This document shows, one piece after another, positions 54,703-63,232 of a stretch of DNA of 64,000 nucleotides. Under the pieces are notes generated by a model. The model searched no databases, was not told where the DNA came from, and saw only the letters and a list, made by a program, of their open reading frames with translations. Origin of the DNA: Mesorhizobium temperatum (GTDB lineage Bacteria > Pseudomonadota > Alphaproteobacteria > Rhizobiales > Rhizobiaceae); assembly GCF_002284575.1 (NCBI RefSeq), contig NZ_NPKJ01000022.1, positions 95,132 to 159,131 of the forward strand, read 5' to 3'. The position numbers and the translations under genes were made by a program. Positions within the stretch are counted from its first letter, which is position 1. Each line of letters opens with the position of its first letter.

Positions 54703-54711
54703 ATTATACCA
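54703..54711 (-). promoter_or_regulatory. Extended -10 promoter candidate for tagH
   Basis: On the minus strand TGGTATAAT, the same 9 bases as at 41049-41057, lies 47 bp before the tagH ATG. A -35 box is not evident. Confidence 0.5.
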
Positions 54712-54856
54712 GCAATTTGTGAGCGCGGCGGCACAGAAGCGTTCAAGTCGAGAATCTGAACGTGAACACGCTGCAGTCACCAAACGGTCCTCTTTGGTCG
54801 CCGGAAGACATGTGCTAGGCTTAAGCAGAAACGAGCGGCGGGAGGGGGCACGACCC

Positions 54857-57184
54857 ATGCCGAACGAACGTGCTACGGTTGTGCAGACGCCGGTTGGCGC
54901 TGATCTGTTGACCTTCACGCATCTTGTCGGGCGCGATGAGATCAGCCGTTGTTTGGCCTATACGGTCGGGTTCGTAAGCAGCAGCCCCGACATCGATCCG
55001 CTGAAGATGCTGGGCGGTGCTGTTTCGATCGAAGGTGAATCCGATCCGAAACGCTGGTTCAGCGGCCTTGTCTCCGAGTTTCGGCTGACCCGGATCGAGG
55101 ACCGTCTGGCATACTACGAAGCCGTCATCAGGCCATGGCTTTGGTTTCTCGGCAATACGACCGATTGCCGTATTTTCCAGAACATGAGCGTCATCGAAAT
55201 CGTCGAGGAGGTTTTCTCGAAATACAGCACGGCAAAATTCGAGAAGCGCTTGCAAGGGTCTTATCCGCCGCGTGAGTACTGCGTCCAGTATGACGAGACC
55301 GATCTCGATTTCGTCCAGCGGCTGCTCGAGCACGAAGGCATCCTGTATTTCTTCGAGCATGACGAGGGCAAGCACACGCTTGTGCTGGCCGATGCCATGA
55401 ACAAGCTCAAGCCGGCGCCGGGCTATGAAAAGGTGCCCTATCACTTTGAAGGGCAGGGTTCCCGGCGCGATGTCGAATACATCACGGAATGGATTCCAGG
55501 CAGCTCAGTGCGGCCGGGCGCCTATGTCCATACCGACTATGATTTCAAGAAGCCGGGCGCCGATCTGATGGCCAAATCCGCCCAGCCGTTCAGTCACAAG
55601 CTGGCCGCGGGCGAGAATTACCGCCAGCCCGGTGCGCATCTCGACGTCGGTCGCGGCGACAGCCTGGCCGCGATCCGGCGCGAGGAAATCCAGGCCGTGC
55701 ACCAGCGCATTGCTGCAGTCGGCACCGTGCGCGGCCTGTATTCCGGCTGCACGTTCAAACTGGACGGCTTCCCAAGGGAAGACCAGAACCAGGAATATCT
55801 GGTGGTCAGCGCCGAATACCGGCTGTTCGATCCGGGCTACAGAGCGCTTGCCGACGTCGAAAGCGAGAACTTCAAGGTGATCCTCGGCGTGGCGCCGACC
55901 GCCTTGGCCTATCGCCCGCCGCGGGTCACGACCCGGCCGATCATGCGCGGTCCACAGACGGCGACGGTGGTCGGTCCGTCCGGCGAGGAAATATTCACCG
56001 ACAAATATGCACGGGTGAAGGTCCAGTTCCACTGGGACCGTCTCGGCAAGAAGGACCAGAACAGTTCTTGTTTCGTGCGGGTTTCGCAGACCTGGGCCGG
56101 CAGCGGCTGGGGCTTCATCCAGATACCGCGCATCGGCCAGGAGGTCATCGTCGACTTCATCGAAGGCGACCCGGATCTGCCGATCATCACCGGCCGCGTC
56201 TACAACGCCTCGCAGATGCCGCCCTACGGACTGCCGGGCAGCGCCACGCAATCCGGCTGGAAATCCGACTCATCGAAAGGCGGCGGCGGTTACAACGAGC
56301 TGATGTTCGAGGACAAGGCCGGCTCCGAACTGGTCAATTTCCAGGCGCAGAAGGATCACAACCTTCTGATCAAGAACGACCGCACCAAGCTGGTGCAGCA
56401 CGACCAGTCCGACCGCATCGACCACGACGCCAAGCACTCAGTCGGCCACAACCTCGACGAGGACGTCGGCAATAACAAGACGGTGAAGGTCGGCGTAGAC
56501 CAGACCACGGATATCGGAAACAACGACACCGAGACGGTGGGGGTCAATCGCTCGCTAACGGTGGGATCGAACGAGACGATCAATATTGGCTCTAACTCCA
56601 CCGAAACGATCGGCATCGCGCATACGCAGACGGTGGGCGCGGTGCAGACGATCACCGTCGGCGCGGCGCGCATTGACTCGGTTGGCGCAGCCGAGACGCG
56701 CAGTGTCGGTGCCGTCCAGACGAACACCATCGGCGCGTCGCGGTCGGTGACGGTTGGCGCGGGGCAGAGCCACAATATCGGTGCGGAGGACAGTTGGAAT
56801 ATCGGTGCGGCGCAAACCGTTACTGTCGGAGCGGATCAGAGTTTCACTGTCGGCGGGGCGCAGTCGTCCACGATAGGCAAGGCACGGACGGCCAATATCG
56901 GTGCCGACGATGCCACCGAAATCGGCGGGGGGCATGCTCTCAAGGTCGGCAAGGGCAGCGGCATCGACATTACCGAAGACAGTTCGATCAAGGTCGGCAA
57001 GAATCTGGTCATCGAAGCCGGCGACTCCATCACGCTCAAATGCGGCGATGCGTCGATCACGATGAAAAAGGACGGCACCATTGTCGCCGACGGGAAGGAC
57101 ATTACGCTTAAGGGCAGCGGCAAGATTACCGTCAAGGCCGACGGCGACGTGGTCGTCAAGGGAAGCACGATCAACAACAATTGA
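54857..57184 (+). CDS. vgrG: T6SS spike protein VgrG (TssI)
   Basis: From ATG 54857 (GGAGGGGG upstream) the product has 775 residues. It contains the gp27-like and gp5-like parts (YCVQYDETDLDFVQRLLEHEGILYFFEH; RVKVQFHWDRLGKKD; SCFVRVSQTWAGSGWG) and ends in a long DUF2345-like beta-helix built from short VG.xxTxTIG repeats (56470-56930). No obvious toxic domain after the helix. Start upstream at 54719 is rejected. It leads a rightward operon with DUF6484 and the HEAT protein, which may help load cargo. Confidence 0.95.
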   Translation: MPNERATVVQTPVGADLLTFTHLVGRDEISRCLAYTVGFVSSSPDIDPLKMLGGAVSIEGESDPKRWFSGLVSEFRLTRIEDRLAYYEAVIRPWLWFLGNTTDCRIFQNMSVIEIVEEVFSKYSTAKFEKRLQGSYPPREYCVQYDETDLDFVQRLLEHEGILYFFEHDEGKHTLVLADAMNKLKPAPGYEKVPYHFEGQGSRRDVEYITEWIPGSSVRPGAYVHTDYDFKKPGADLMAKSAQPFSHKLAAGENYRQPGAHLDVGRGDSLAAIRREEIQAVHQRIAAVGTVRGLYSGCTFKLDGFPREDQNQEYLVVSAEYRLFDPGYRALADVESENFKVILGVAPTALAYRPPRVTTRPIMRGPQTATVVGPSGEEIFTDKYARVKVQFHWDRLGKKDQNSSCFVRVSQTWAGSGWGFIQIPRIGQEVIVDFIEGDPDLPIITGRVYNASQMPPYGLPGSATQSGWKSDSSKGGGGYNELMFEDKAGSELVNFQAQKDHNLLIKNDRTKLVQHDQSDRIDHDAKHSVGHNLDEDVGNNKTVKVGVDQTTDIGNNDTETVGVNRSLTVGSNETINIGSNSTETIGIAHTQTVGAVQTITVGAARIDSVGAAETRSVGAVQTNTIGASRSVTVGAGQSHNIGAEDSWNIGAAQTVTVGADQSFTVGGAQSSTIGKARTANIGADDATEIGGGHALKVGKGSGIDITEDSSIKVGKNLVIEAGDSITLKCGDASITMKKDGTIVADGKDITLKGSGKITVKADGDVVVKGSTINNN

Positions 57185-57194
57185 GGGCTTCATC

Positions 57195-57617
57195 ATGAAA
57201 GTGCTGGATCGCATTGAGGGCGTCGTAATCGGCCTGCTCATTGGCTTTGAGGGCGGAGCGCCACTGGTGGTCTTCGTCGGCAATCCGCGCGAGACGGCGA
57301 TTGCAGCGCGCAGCCTGACTGAACTGGACGTTGCCGCGATCGGTTCGGAACTGGCTCTCCTGTTCGAGGATGGTGATCCCACGCGTCCATTGGTCGTCGG
57401 ACGCATCGTCGATCCTGCCAGCAAGGACAAGAAACTGCCGATTATCCGCGAAGGCGACCGTGTCGTCATCACCGGCGAAGAGCGCATAGAACTGCGCTGC
57501 GGACTGGCGTCGATCATTCTGGAGAAGGATGGCCGGGTGACCATTCGCGGCACCCAATTGACCAGCCAGGCGAGCGGGACCAATCGTATTCGCGGCGGAG
57601 CCGTGCATCTCAACTAA
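57195..57617 (+). CDS. DUF6484 protein, T6SS-linked
   Basis: The 140-residue protein has an N-terminal region (GVVIGLLIGFEGGAPLVVFVGNP) that matches the DUF6484 family of T6SS clusters as I recall it. The C-terminal part resembles the end of a VgrG-type beta-helix (RIELRCGLASIILEKDGRVTIRGT). It lies 10 bp after vgrG, so it may cap or extend the spike. Confidence 0.75.
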   Translation: MKVLDRIEGVVIGLLIGFEGGAPLVVFVGNPRETAIAARSLTELDVAAIGSELALLFEDGDPTRPLVVGRIVDPASKDKKLPIIREGDRVVITGEERIELRCGLASIILEKDGRVTIRGTQLTSQASGTNRIRGGAVHLN

Positions 57618-57627
57618 GGGATTGCCG

Positions 57628-58791
57628 ATGCACCGCGTCGCGACGATCGCTGCCATTGTGCATCAGCACGCCGAAGATGCGGCTTTCCTCTGGTTTCGCC
57701 GCCGCCGGGAGATCGACGGTCCAATTCTCGACGAGACCGACATCGGCCGCATCGACCAGCGTCTCGAAGCCAATCTCGAAGGGCTCATGGCCGCCGGCAA
57801 AGCCGGCTGGGAAGCTGCCCAGGCCAGGTTCACGGACTATGCCGAGCCAAGCGAGCTTTTTGTGCTTGGCGTGCTGGCCTTGCGTTGGGGCGATAGCGGC
57901 GCGATAGCGGCGGCGATCGATGGCGCGGCGGTCCTTGGCGATGCCGGCTTGTCGAGCCTTTCCGCCGCGATTGCCTGCACGCCGCGCGAAAGCCTGCGGC
58001 CGCTGGTGGCGAAATGGCTGGACACGCGGGACGTGGTGCAGTGCTGCCTTGGGCTGTCGGCGCTCTGGCACCATCGTGTCGATCCGGGGCCGCGCCTTCC
58101 TGCCCTGGCGAACCATTCCGATGCCAGGATACGCAGCCGCGCCGTGAGGCTGGCCGGCGCGATCAAGCGCCGCGACCTCCTTCCATCCGTGCTTGCCGCA
58201 CTAGACGGCGAGACGCCCAAGGAACGTTTGACCGCAGCGCTGGCCGCTTGCCTGCTCGGCGAGACGCGGTCCCCTCAACCCTTGATCGACAAGATCGTAG
58301 CGTCGCAGCCGGAATTGGCGCAGGCGGCGATTGAGATCCGCCTGCTGACGATGCCGACGAAGGCCGGCAAGGGCTGGCTGCAGAAGCATCTCGATCAGCC
58401 CGCGCTTCGCAGCGTGGCGACAGCGTCGGTGGGCCTGTTCGGCGATCGCGCCGTAATGCCTTGGCTGATCGAGAAAATGCGCGAGCCGGACCTTGTCGCT
58501 GCTGCCGGTGCGGCGCTCCGCGACCTGTTCGAAGTTGATTTCGGCGATACCAGCCTCTTTGTCGTCGACCCGGCTCTGCTCGGCGAGGATTTCGCCCATC
58601 TGGACGACACCTCGCTGCCGGTGGCCGACAGGGTCGAAACGTGGTGGGACGAGGGGCGGGGCGGGCGCAATCATCGGCCTTTCCGATCGATGCGCTTGTT
58701 GCGGCTCAACGCACTGCGCGCCGCACTGGCCGCTGCCGATACGCCGCTCGCCGACTGGCGTGTTACCCGCCGCTTCCCAGCCTGGATCTGA
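57628..58791 (+). CDS. HEAT-repeat T6SS-linked protein (TIGR02270-type)
   Basis: The 387-residue protein is built of HEAT-like helical repeats (LSALWHHRV, RSRAVRLAGAIKRRDLLPSVLAAL, AACLLGETRSPQPLID) with a WWDE..NHRPFRSMRLLRLN end. Proteins of this type (TIGR02270) stand next to vgrG in many T6SS loci, where they may serve as adaptor or chaperone. ATG 57628 with AAGGG upstream is preferred. Its stop is 3 bp from the convergent ketosynthase-like gene. Confidence 0.8.
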   Translation: MHRVATIAAIVHQHAEDAAFLWFRRRREIDGPILDETDIGRIDQRLEANLEGLMAAGKAGWEAAQARFTDYAEPSELFVLGVLALRWGDSGAIAAAIDGAAVLGDAGLSSLSAAIACTPRESLRPLVAKWLDTRDVVQCCLGLSALWHHRVDPGPRLPALANHSDARIRSRAVRLAGAIKRRDLLPSVLAALDGETPKERLTAALAACLLGETRSPQPLIDKIVASQPELAQAAIEIRLLTMPTKAGKGWLQKHLDQPALRSVATASVGLFGDRAVMPWLIEKMREPDLVAAAGAALRDLFEVDFGDTSLFVVDPALLGEDFAHLDDTSLPVADRVETWWDEGRGGRNHRPFRSMRLLRLNALRAALAAADTPLADWRVTRRFPAWI

Positions 58792-58794
58792 GTT

Positions 58795-59847
58795 TCAGCG
58801 CCGGGTCATGCGGGCTATCACCGCTGCGGCGCGCAGGCCGTTCTCCGATGCGAGTTCGCAGATGGCGGTCTTTCCGGGCGCGTAGTCCTGGAGAAAACTG
58901 TCGGCGGCCAGCATCAGCGCAAGGGCCCCGCCAGCCGCTCCTATGTCGCCGGTCGTCATCGCCGGATAGGCAGTGGGCAGGGTTTCCCGCCGGGTACGGT
59001 AGAAGCGCGGCCGTGCGATCAGTTGCTCCCAGCCGCTGTAGCGTTCGCCATTGCCGTTGCTGACGACGAAATCGATATCGGGTTCGGACGGCCCCGATCC
59101 GTTCACGGCGTCGCGCAGGGCGCCGAGCAGGGCGCGACCTTGGCTGTAGCGATCGGAAAGAACGCTGTCCTGCTCCTGGGCCAACCCGAAGCCATGGATA
59201 GCCGCATGGACATGCGCTTTGCCTTCCGGGTTGCGGGTCAGCCGGACGAAGGCCGCCGCTTCGCCAGGAACGAGACCTTGTGCGTTTTCTTCTCCCTTGA
59301 GGCGCCCGGCCTGCCCTAGTCGAGCCAGGTCCGTGTCGTTGACGAGGCTGTCGACACCGCCGAGCAGAACCTGCTCGGCACCTTGCTGGTCCATGATTTC
59401 CAAGGCGCGTTCAAGCAGGCCGATGGTTGCGGCGGCGCCGCCGTCGGTTGCCCGCGAAGCGGCATGAAAGCGCTGCCCGGTGGCCCTGATCACGGCAGCG
59501 AGGAACTCCGGCGGCGCAATATCATGATAGGCCGGGTGTTTGCGAAAACTTTCGGGCGGGGTGAGCAGGATAGCGGTCGCTTCCGAAGCGCTTGTGCCGG
59601 TGCCGAGAGCTTCGTTTGTGGCGCGTGCGGCCATGTTGACCAGCCATTCGCCGTCGGTCCGACGCAATCGATGATGGGTGGGAATGCGCGCCACGATCTG
59701 AAGAGCGCCAAAAGGTTCGGCCAGGGTCATTTCCTCGAATGCCGAAAGGCTTGCCCGGATTGCGGCGAGCGTCTGCCGGGCATTGAGCCCGGCAGCGGTA
59801 ACCGCGCCGCCGCCCGCGACATACAGCGGCCGCTTCACGGCTGCCAA
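58795..59847 (-). CDS. Ketosynthase-like (thiolase-fold) protein in T6SS operon
   Basis: The 350-residue protein has the beta-ketoacyl synthase outline (GGVDSLVND, LVPGEAAAFVRL, TTGDIGAAGGALALMLA) but no clear catalytic Cys-His-His set. The active-site Cys region reads SRATDGGAAAT, without Cys. It may be a non-catalytic scaffold. Such genes sit beside DUF2169 and PAAR genes in several T6SS loci. Its start overlaps the DUF2169 stop by 13 bp. Confidence 0.7.
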   Translation of the reverse strand: MAAVKRPLYVAGGGAVTAAGLNARQTLAAIRASLSAFEEMTLAEPFGALQIVARIPTHHRLRRTDGEWLVNMAARATNEALGTGTSASEATAILLTPPESFRKHPAYHDIAPPEFLAAVIRATGQRFHAASRATDGGAAATIGLLERALEIMDQQGAEQVLLGGVDSLVNDTDLARLGQAGRLKGEENAQGLVPGEAAAFVRLTRNPEGKAHVHAAIHGFGLAQEQDSVLSDRYSQGRALLGALRDAVNGSGPSEPDIDFVVSNGNGERYSGWEQLIARPRFYRTRRETLPTAYPAMTTGDIGAAGGALALMLAADSFLQDYAPGKTAICELASENGLRAAAVIARMTRR

Positions 59848-60923
59848 ACCGGCTGGCCGCGCAACGTGCCGTCGCCGCCGAGCGGATTCAAGTAGGATTT
59901 GCGCTTGCGCAACGCGCTGAGCAGCACCGGCGAGACGTGACCGAAAACAATCTCACGCAGGGCAGGGGCGTTGCGTTTTGTGACAATGGACAGCCGGGCT
60001 TTCAGCGTTACGCGCCACAGGTCCGGCTCGATGATCACCGTATCGGCACGGAAGGCGTGTTCCTCGACGCGGTCGTCATAGACCAACCGCACCGGAGCTA
60101 CGATGCGAGGCAGCCGGAAATCCCACCGGCCGGTCGGCGTGAGACCAACCAGCGAAACGTCCTCGCGGCCGCTGAACTGCGGCAAGTGCTGATCTGCCGG
60201 GGCACAAAGATTGTATCTCGGGTCGAAGTCCTTCGGCGGCAAAGGCCACTGCGTGTCGATCCATGCCTGATCGTAAGTGCCGGCGTAGCCGATGCGGGGC
60301 TGCCAGCCGCGGCCGAGCGCGCCAAACCCGGCGGGCTTGGGTCGATCGGAAGGACTGAGGAAAGGTTCTCCCGGGTAGGTGATGTTCGGGGCCTGCGTCT
60401 TTACGGCCGGATCGGCCGACCGCGCATGATGGAATCCGACGCCAACCAGATTGCGCGGGTCCATCTTCCCGTCCGACGTGGTTCCGCCATAGGCCCGCTC
60501 GTAAACGACCGGCATGGCTCTGAAAGGATGCGGGGCGCTGTAGCTGCCGGCATCGTACATGCGGTCGCCGGCGACATTCAGCACTTTGTGAACGCTGCCG
60601 ATGCTCAGGCCGACCTGCATTTCGCGAACGGGGTTTCCCTTCGGTGCGTGAGCAGTGCCGTTGACGATCACTTCGGCAACGGGCTTGACCGGCACGATAT
60701 CGGCCTCGTAGCGGTTCGAGGAAAAACCGGGATCGCCAAAAGGCACGTCGCCGAACGTCACTTGCAGCTGTTCCTCAGCGGGCTTCAGCTCGGCACTTTG
60801 ATCGGGCGCTTCGAAGCTTGCGGAAAACACCGCAAGCAAGACTTCCTGGCCCTCCGCATTCGCTTGCACATGGGTCGCAGCGGCAAAGGGGGTGCGGTTC
60901 TCGAGCCACACGTCAAAGGCCAT
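59835..60923 (-). CDS. DUF2169 T6SS adaptor-type protein
   Basis: The 362-residue protein has the DUF2169 pattern: FDVWLENRTPFAAATHV at the start, PVKPVAEVIVNGTAHAP, PFRAMPVVYERAYGGT. Members are linked to PAAR proteins and may load effectors onto the spike. Here it follows the PAAR gene and the two candidate immunity genes in one tight operon. Confidence 0.85.
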   Translation of the reverse strand: MAFDVWLENRTPFAAATHVQANAEGQEVLLAVFSASFEAPDQSAELKPAEEQLQVTFGDVPFGDPGFSSNRYEADIVPVKPVAEVIVNGTAHAPKGNPVREMQVGLSIGSVHKVLNVAGDRMYDAGSYSAPHPFRAMPVVYERAYGGTTSDGKMDPRNLVGVGFHHARSADPAVKTQAPNITYPGEPFLSPSDRPKPAGFGALGRGWQPRIGYAGTYDQAWIDTQWPLPPKDFDPRYNLCAPADQHLPQFSGREDVSLVGLTPTGRWDFRLPRIVAPVRLVYDDRVEEHAFRADTVIIEPDLWRVTLKARLSIVTKRNAPALREIVFGHVSPVLLSALRKRKSYLNPLGGDGTLRGQPVWQP

Positions 60924-60926
60924 GAT

Positions 60927-61415
60927 TCAGCACCATTCGCCCTTCTCATCAAGGCCGACCGGCCAATAGGGCATGCACGCGATCAGCTTGACGAGATCGG
61001 TTTCGCCCGCCTCGATCAGCCATTTCAGAAGCAATTTCTCGGGTGGAACCGCCCTATTGGCTTCGATCGATCTGTTGACGCGGTCGCATTCCAGCCAATA
61101 GCCGCGGACGGCCCAGACGACATGAGGGTTGGACGCGGGGCCGGCAAGGCGCTCATCGAAAGCCTTGGCGATGGCCTTCTTCCGGCTGAGGCCAAGGTCT
61201 TTCTGGGTCTCGATCGTATCTTCCCACCAGGCTTCGGCGATATCGTAAGCCAGCTTCAGATCGTTGACATAGTCGGCAAACACTTGCCGGTGTTCGGGCG
61301 CGGCCTGTTCCAAAGATATGTCGGCGAAAGGCACGGCCTGGCTGCGCACGTCACCGGGCTGCGCGAGCAGTCTCTCTATGCCGTCCTCGGTGCTGTAAAG
61401 GGTGATCAGAGCCAT
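60927..61415 (-). CDS. Hypothetical small protein in PAAR operon (possible second immunity protein)
   Basis: From ATG 61415 the 162-residue product has no signal peptide or known domain. It is helical and tryptophan-rich (AEAWWEDTIE, PYWPVGLDEKGEWC). Its C-terminal end (C..PYWPVGLDE) resembles that of the acidic protein upstream (CYVPVGLTPDED), which hints at a shared family. The start lies one base after that gene's stop. Confidence 0.6.
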   Translation of the reverse strand: MALITLYSTEDGIERLLAQPGDVRSQAVPFADISLEQAAPEHRQVFADYVNDLKLAYDIAEAWWEDTIETQKDLGLSRKKAIAKAFDERLAGPASNPHVVWAVRGYWLECDRVNRSIEANRAVPPEKLLLKWLIEAGETDLVKLIACMPYWPVGLDEKGEWC

Positions 61416-61416
61416 G

Positions 61417-61836
61417 TCACACAGGGTCCTCATCCGGGGTCAAACCGACCGGCACGTAGCAGATGCCGTCGACAAGCTCGTAAATGTCGGGCGCCAGATC
61501 CTCGATATCATAGATCAGCAGTTCGGCATGGTCGCCTATGTCGGTCCCCTCGTCGTCCTCCTCCTCGCCCCACATCTCCTCGGTGATGTCTTCGTCTTCG
61601 TCGTCCTCTTCCTCCTCGGCCAGGATCGCCTCGTCGTTCAGCGCCTCGATCTCGAAGTAGTATTTGCGGAAAACGGCAAGCGTGCGCGGATGCCCCGCAA
61701 TGCCGGTTGGCCACCGCGTGAGCATGGTCTGCTCGCCTCTCAGGGCGCACATGCGTTTCCACCAGGCACGGAGCTCCGGTGCGATGGCGCGTAACTCTGC
61801 CACGTAGCGGGTCTGAACGTCGTCGAGTGCAGCCAT
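61417..61836 (-). CDS. Very acidic small protein, candidate immunity protein
   Basis: The 139-residue protein has a run of Glu/Asp in the middle (EEEEDDEDED and EEEDDEGTD) and an overall strong negative charge. It has no signal. It follows the PAAR-effector gene by 11 bp. The effector's C-terminal domain is strongly basic, so a charge-matched inhibitor is a reasonable inference. No family recognised. Confidence 0.65.
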   Translation of the reverse strand: MAALDDVQTRYVAELRAIAPELRAWWKRMCALRGEQTMLTRWPTGIAGHPRTLAVFRKYYFEIEALNDEAILAEEEEDDEDEDITEEMWGEEEDDEGTDIGDHAELLIYDIEDLAPDIYELVDGICYVPVGLTPDEDPV

Positions 61837-61847
61837 TTCTGGTCCCT

Positions 61848-62705
61848 CTAGGTGAAGTGCGATGCGTTCATGCGCTTGGAATAGGCCCTGGCTTTCGAGC
61901 CTTGGCTTCGCTGGTGGCTGGTGCAGTGCGGCTTCACTGTTTGCGGCTTTGAGAAATGCTTTTTGAACTCCGCCGCCCCCATGTGGCAGCCGCCCATTCT
62001 CCAGGCAACCACCAGCGGTGGCTGGTGGTCATGGATCATGTAATGTCCCTTGGTTTTCTGCCTGTTGATCCTGGCCTCGAGCTTGTCGATCCTGGTCTGG
62101 AGCTTGGCGCCGTTCTTAAGCCGCTTGCGCATGTTCGCCAGGTCGCGCTGGCATTCCCAACAAGCCTTGCCGTTAACCTTCTTGGCCTGTTTCGACTTCC
62201 GGCTCGGGCGATGCTTGCGGCCGTTGTATTTGCGCGCGCATTTCCTGAAGCGGTCCCCCTTGGGGAGGCTCTTGAAGAAATTCACCAGCGCCGAACTGTC
62301 TATGCAGTTGGGCGGGTCGCTCATCTCGTTCTGACCCATCGGGTCGCCGTGACGGTCGACGCCCTTGCCCTCCACCTTCACGGTGAACGACCAAAGCTTG
62401 AACGCGCCCTTGCCCTTGATCTTGTGTGTTATGACTCCCGCGCCGAGGCCCTGGGTGGCCGGCTCGTTGCCGGTGCTGGTGGCGATTTCCGAAGAACTCT
62501 CCAGCGCGGTTGGATTGCCCTCGATCTTGACGCTCTTGCTGCCCTTGGTGAGATCGCTTGCCGACAGCATGTTGACATACGGAACCGGCACCGGGCCGGC
62601 GGGCGGGGGAGGAGGCGACAGGCATACGTCGCCCGGCGCGATGCCCTTGCCATTGCTGCCCTGGTGGAAGAAGCCCATGCCATCGGCATACACGGTGTTG
62701 CCCAT
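61848..62705 (-). CDS. PAAR-like (DUF4150) protein with basic Cys/His-rich C-terminal domain: candidate T6SS nuclease effector
   Basis: The 285-residue protein has an N-terminal PAAR-like DUF4150 domain (residues about 1-130: VYADGMGFFH, GDVCLSPPPPP, PYVNMLSASDLT). The C-terminal 150 residues are very basic and hold paired Cys/His: CWEC, HDHQPPL, GGCHMG, CTSHQRSQG. This pattern resembles treble-clef/HNH-type toxins that cut DNA, but I could not assign it to a named toxin family. The gene follows tagF by 2 bp and precedes a very acidic gene, the arrangement of effector then immunity. Confidence 0.75.
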   Translation of the reverse strand: MGNTVYADGMGFFHQGSNGKGIAPGDVCLSPPPPPAGPVPVPYVNMLSASDLTKGSKSVKIEGNPTALESSSEIATSTGNEPATQGLGAGVITHKIKGKGAFKLWSFTVKVEGKGVDRHGDPMGQNEMSDPPNCIDSSALVNFFKSLPKGDRFRKCARKYNGRKHRPSRKSKQAKKVNGKACWECQRDLANMRKRLKNGAKLQTRIDKLEARINRQKTKGHYMIHDHQPPLVVAWRMGGCHMGAAEFKKHFSKPQTVKPHCTSHQRSQGSKARAYSKRMNASHFT

Positions 62706-62707
62706 CG

Positions 62708-63232
62708 TCAGGGTGCCCCGACTTCAGTTCGCGCCGCCCGCATGGCCGGCAGGCCATTGGCCGCAAGATCGTGGATGTCGCTGAAACTGAACTCCTTCAC
62801 CTCCCAATCATCGCTCCAGAATGCGATCCTTTGCGCGTCCGCGCCTGCGCCAGGCGGCTCCAGCTCCTGGAGATAATCGGCCAGCCGCGTCTGCGAGGAA
62901 TGCTCCTCCACACATCGTTGAAGAAGGTCGGCCACCGCATCGAACCACGGATCGCTCGCGTCGGGCGCCGACCCTAGCCGCACGATGGCAAACGGATAGC
63001 GCCGTCCGACGCGGTCCTGGCTCATGCGCCAGACGCCGGCGCAAGGCTGATCGCCAAAAATCCCGGCCTGGACAATAAAGCGCCAGGCGCGCGGATCGAG
63101 TTCACCCTCGTCGGGCCGCGCGCGCAGCTCCATCGAAATCCACCGATCCCAGCGATCGATGAAGGTTCGCGGCAGGTTCGAGGCGACGAAATCTCCGTTC
63201 GCCGGAATCTTGCCGAAAAAACCGGTGCTCAT
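62708..63232 (-). CDS. tagF: T6SS regulator TagF (ImpM)
   Basis: The 174-residue protein matches TagF: STGFFGKIPANGDFVASNLPRTFIDRWDRW, FGDQPCAGVWRMSQDRVGRRYPFAI. TagF blocks T6SS assembly after translation. Its ATG 63232 overlaps the tssM stop in ATGA, so this start is preferred over an open frame from 63247. Confidence 0.92.
   Translation of the reverse strand: MSTGFFGKIPANGDFVASNLPRTFIDRWDRWISMELRARPDEGELDPRAWRFIVQAGIFGDQPCAGVWRMSQDRVGRRYPFAIVRLGSAPDASDPWFDAVADLLQRCVEEHSSQTRLADYLQELEPPGAGADAQRIAFWSDDWEVKEFSFSDIHDLAANGLPAMRAARTEVGAP

Noticed and set aside
59937..61586. 549-codon plus-strand open frame
   Set aside because: Runs antisense across DUF2169 and two further genes with solid frames; no motif.
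61956..62876. 306-codon plus-strand open frame
   Set aside because: Antisense to the PAAR-effector and tagF genes; composition-driven shadow.
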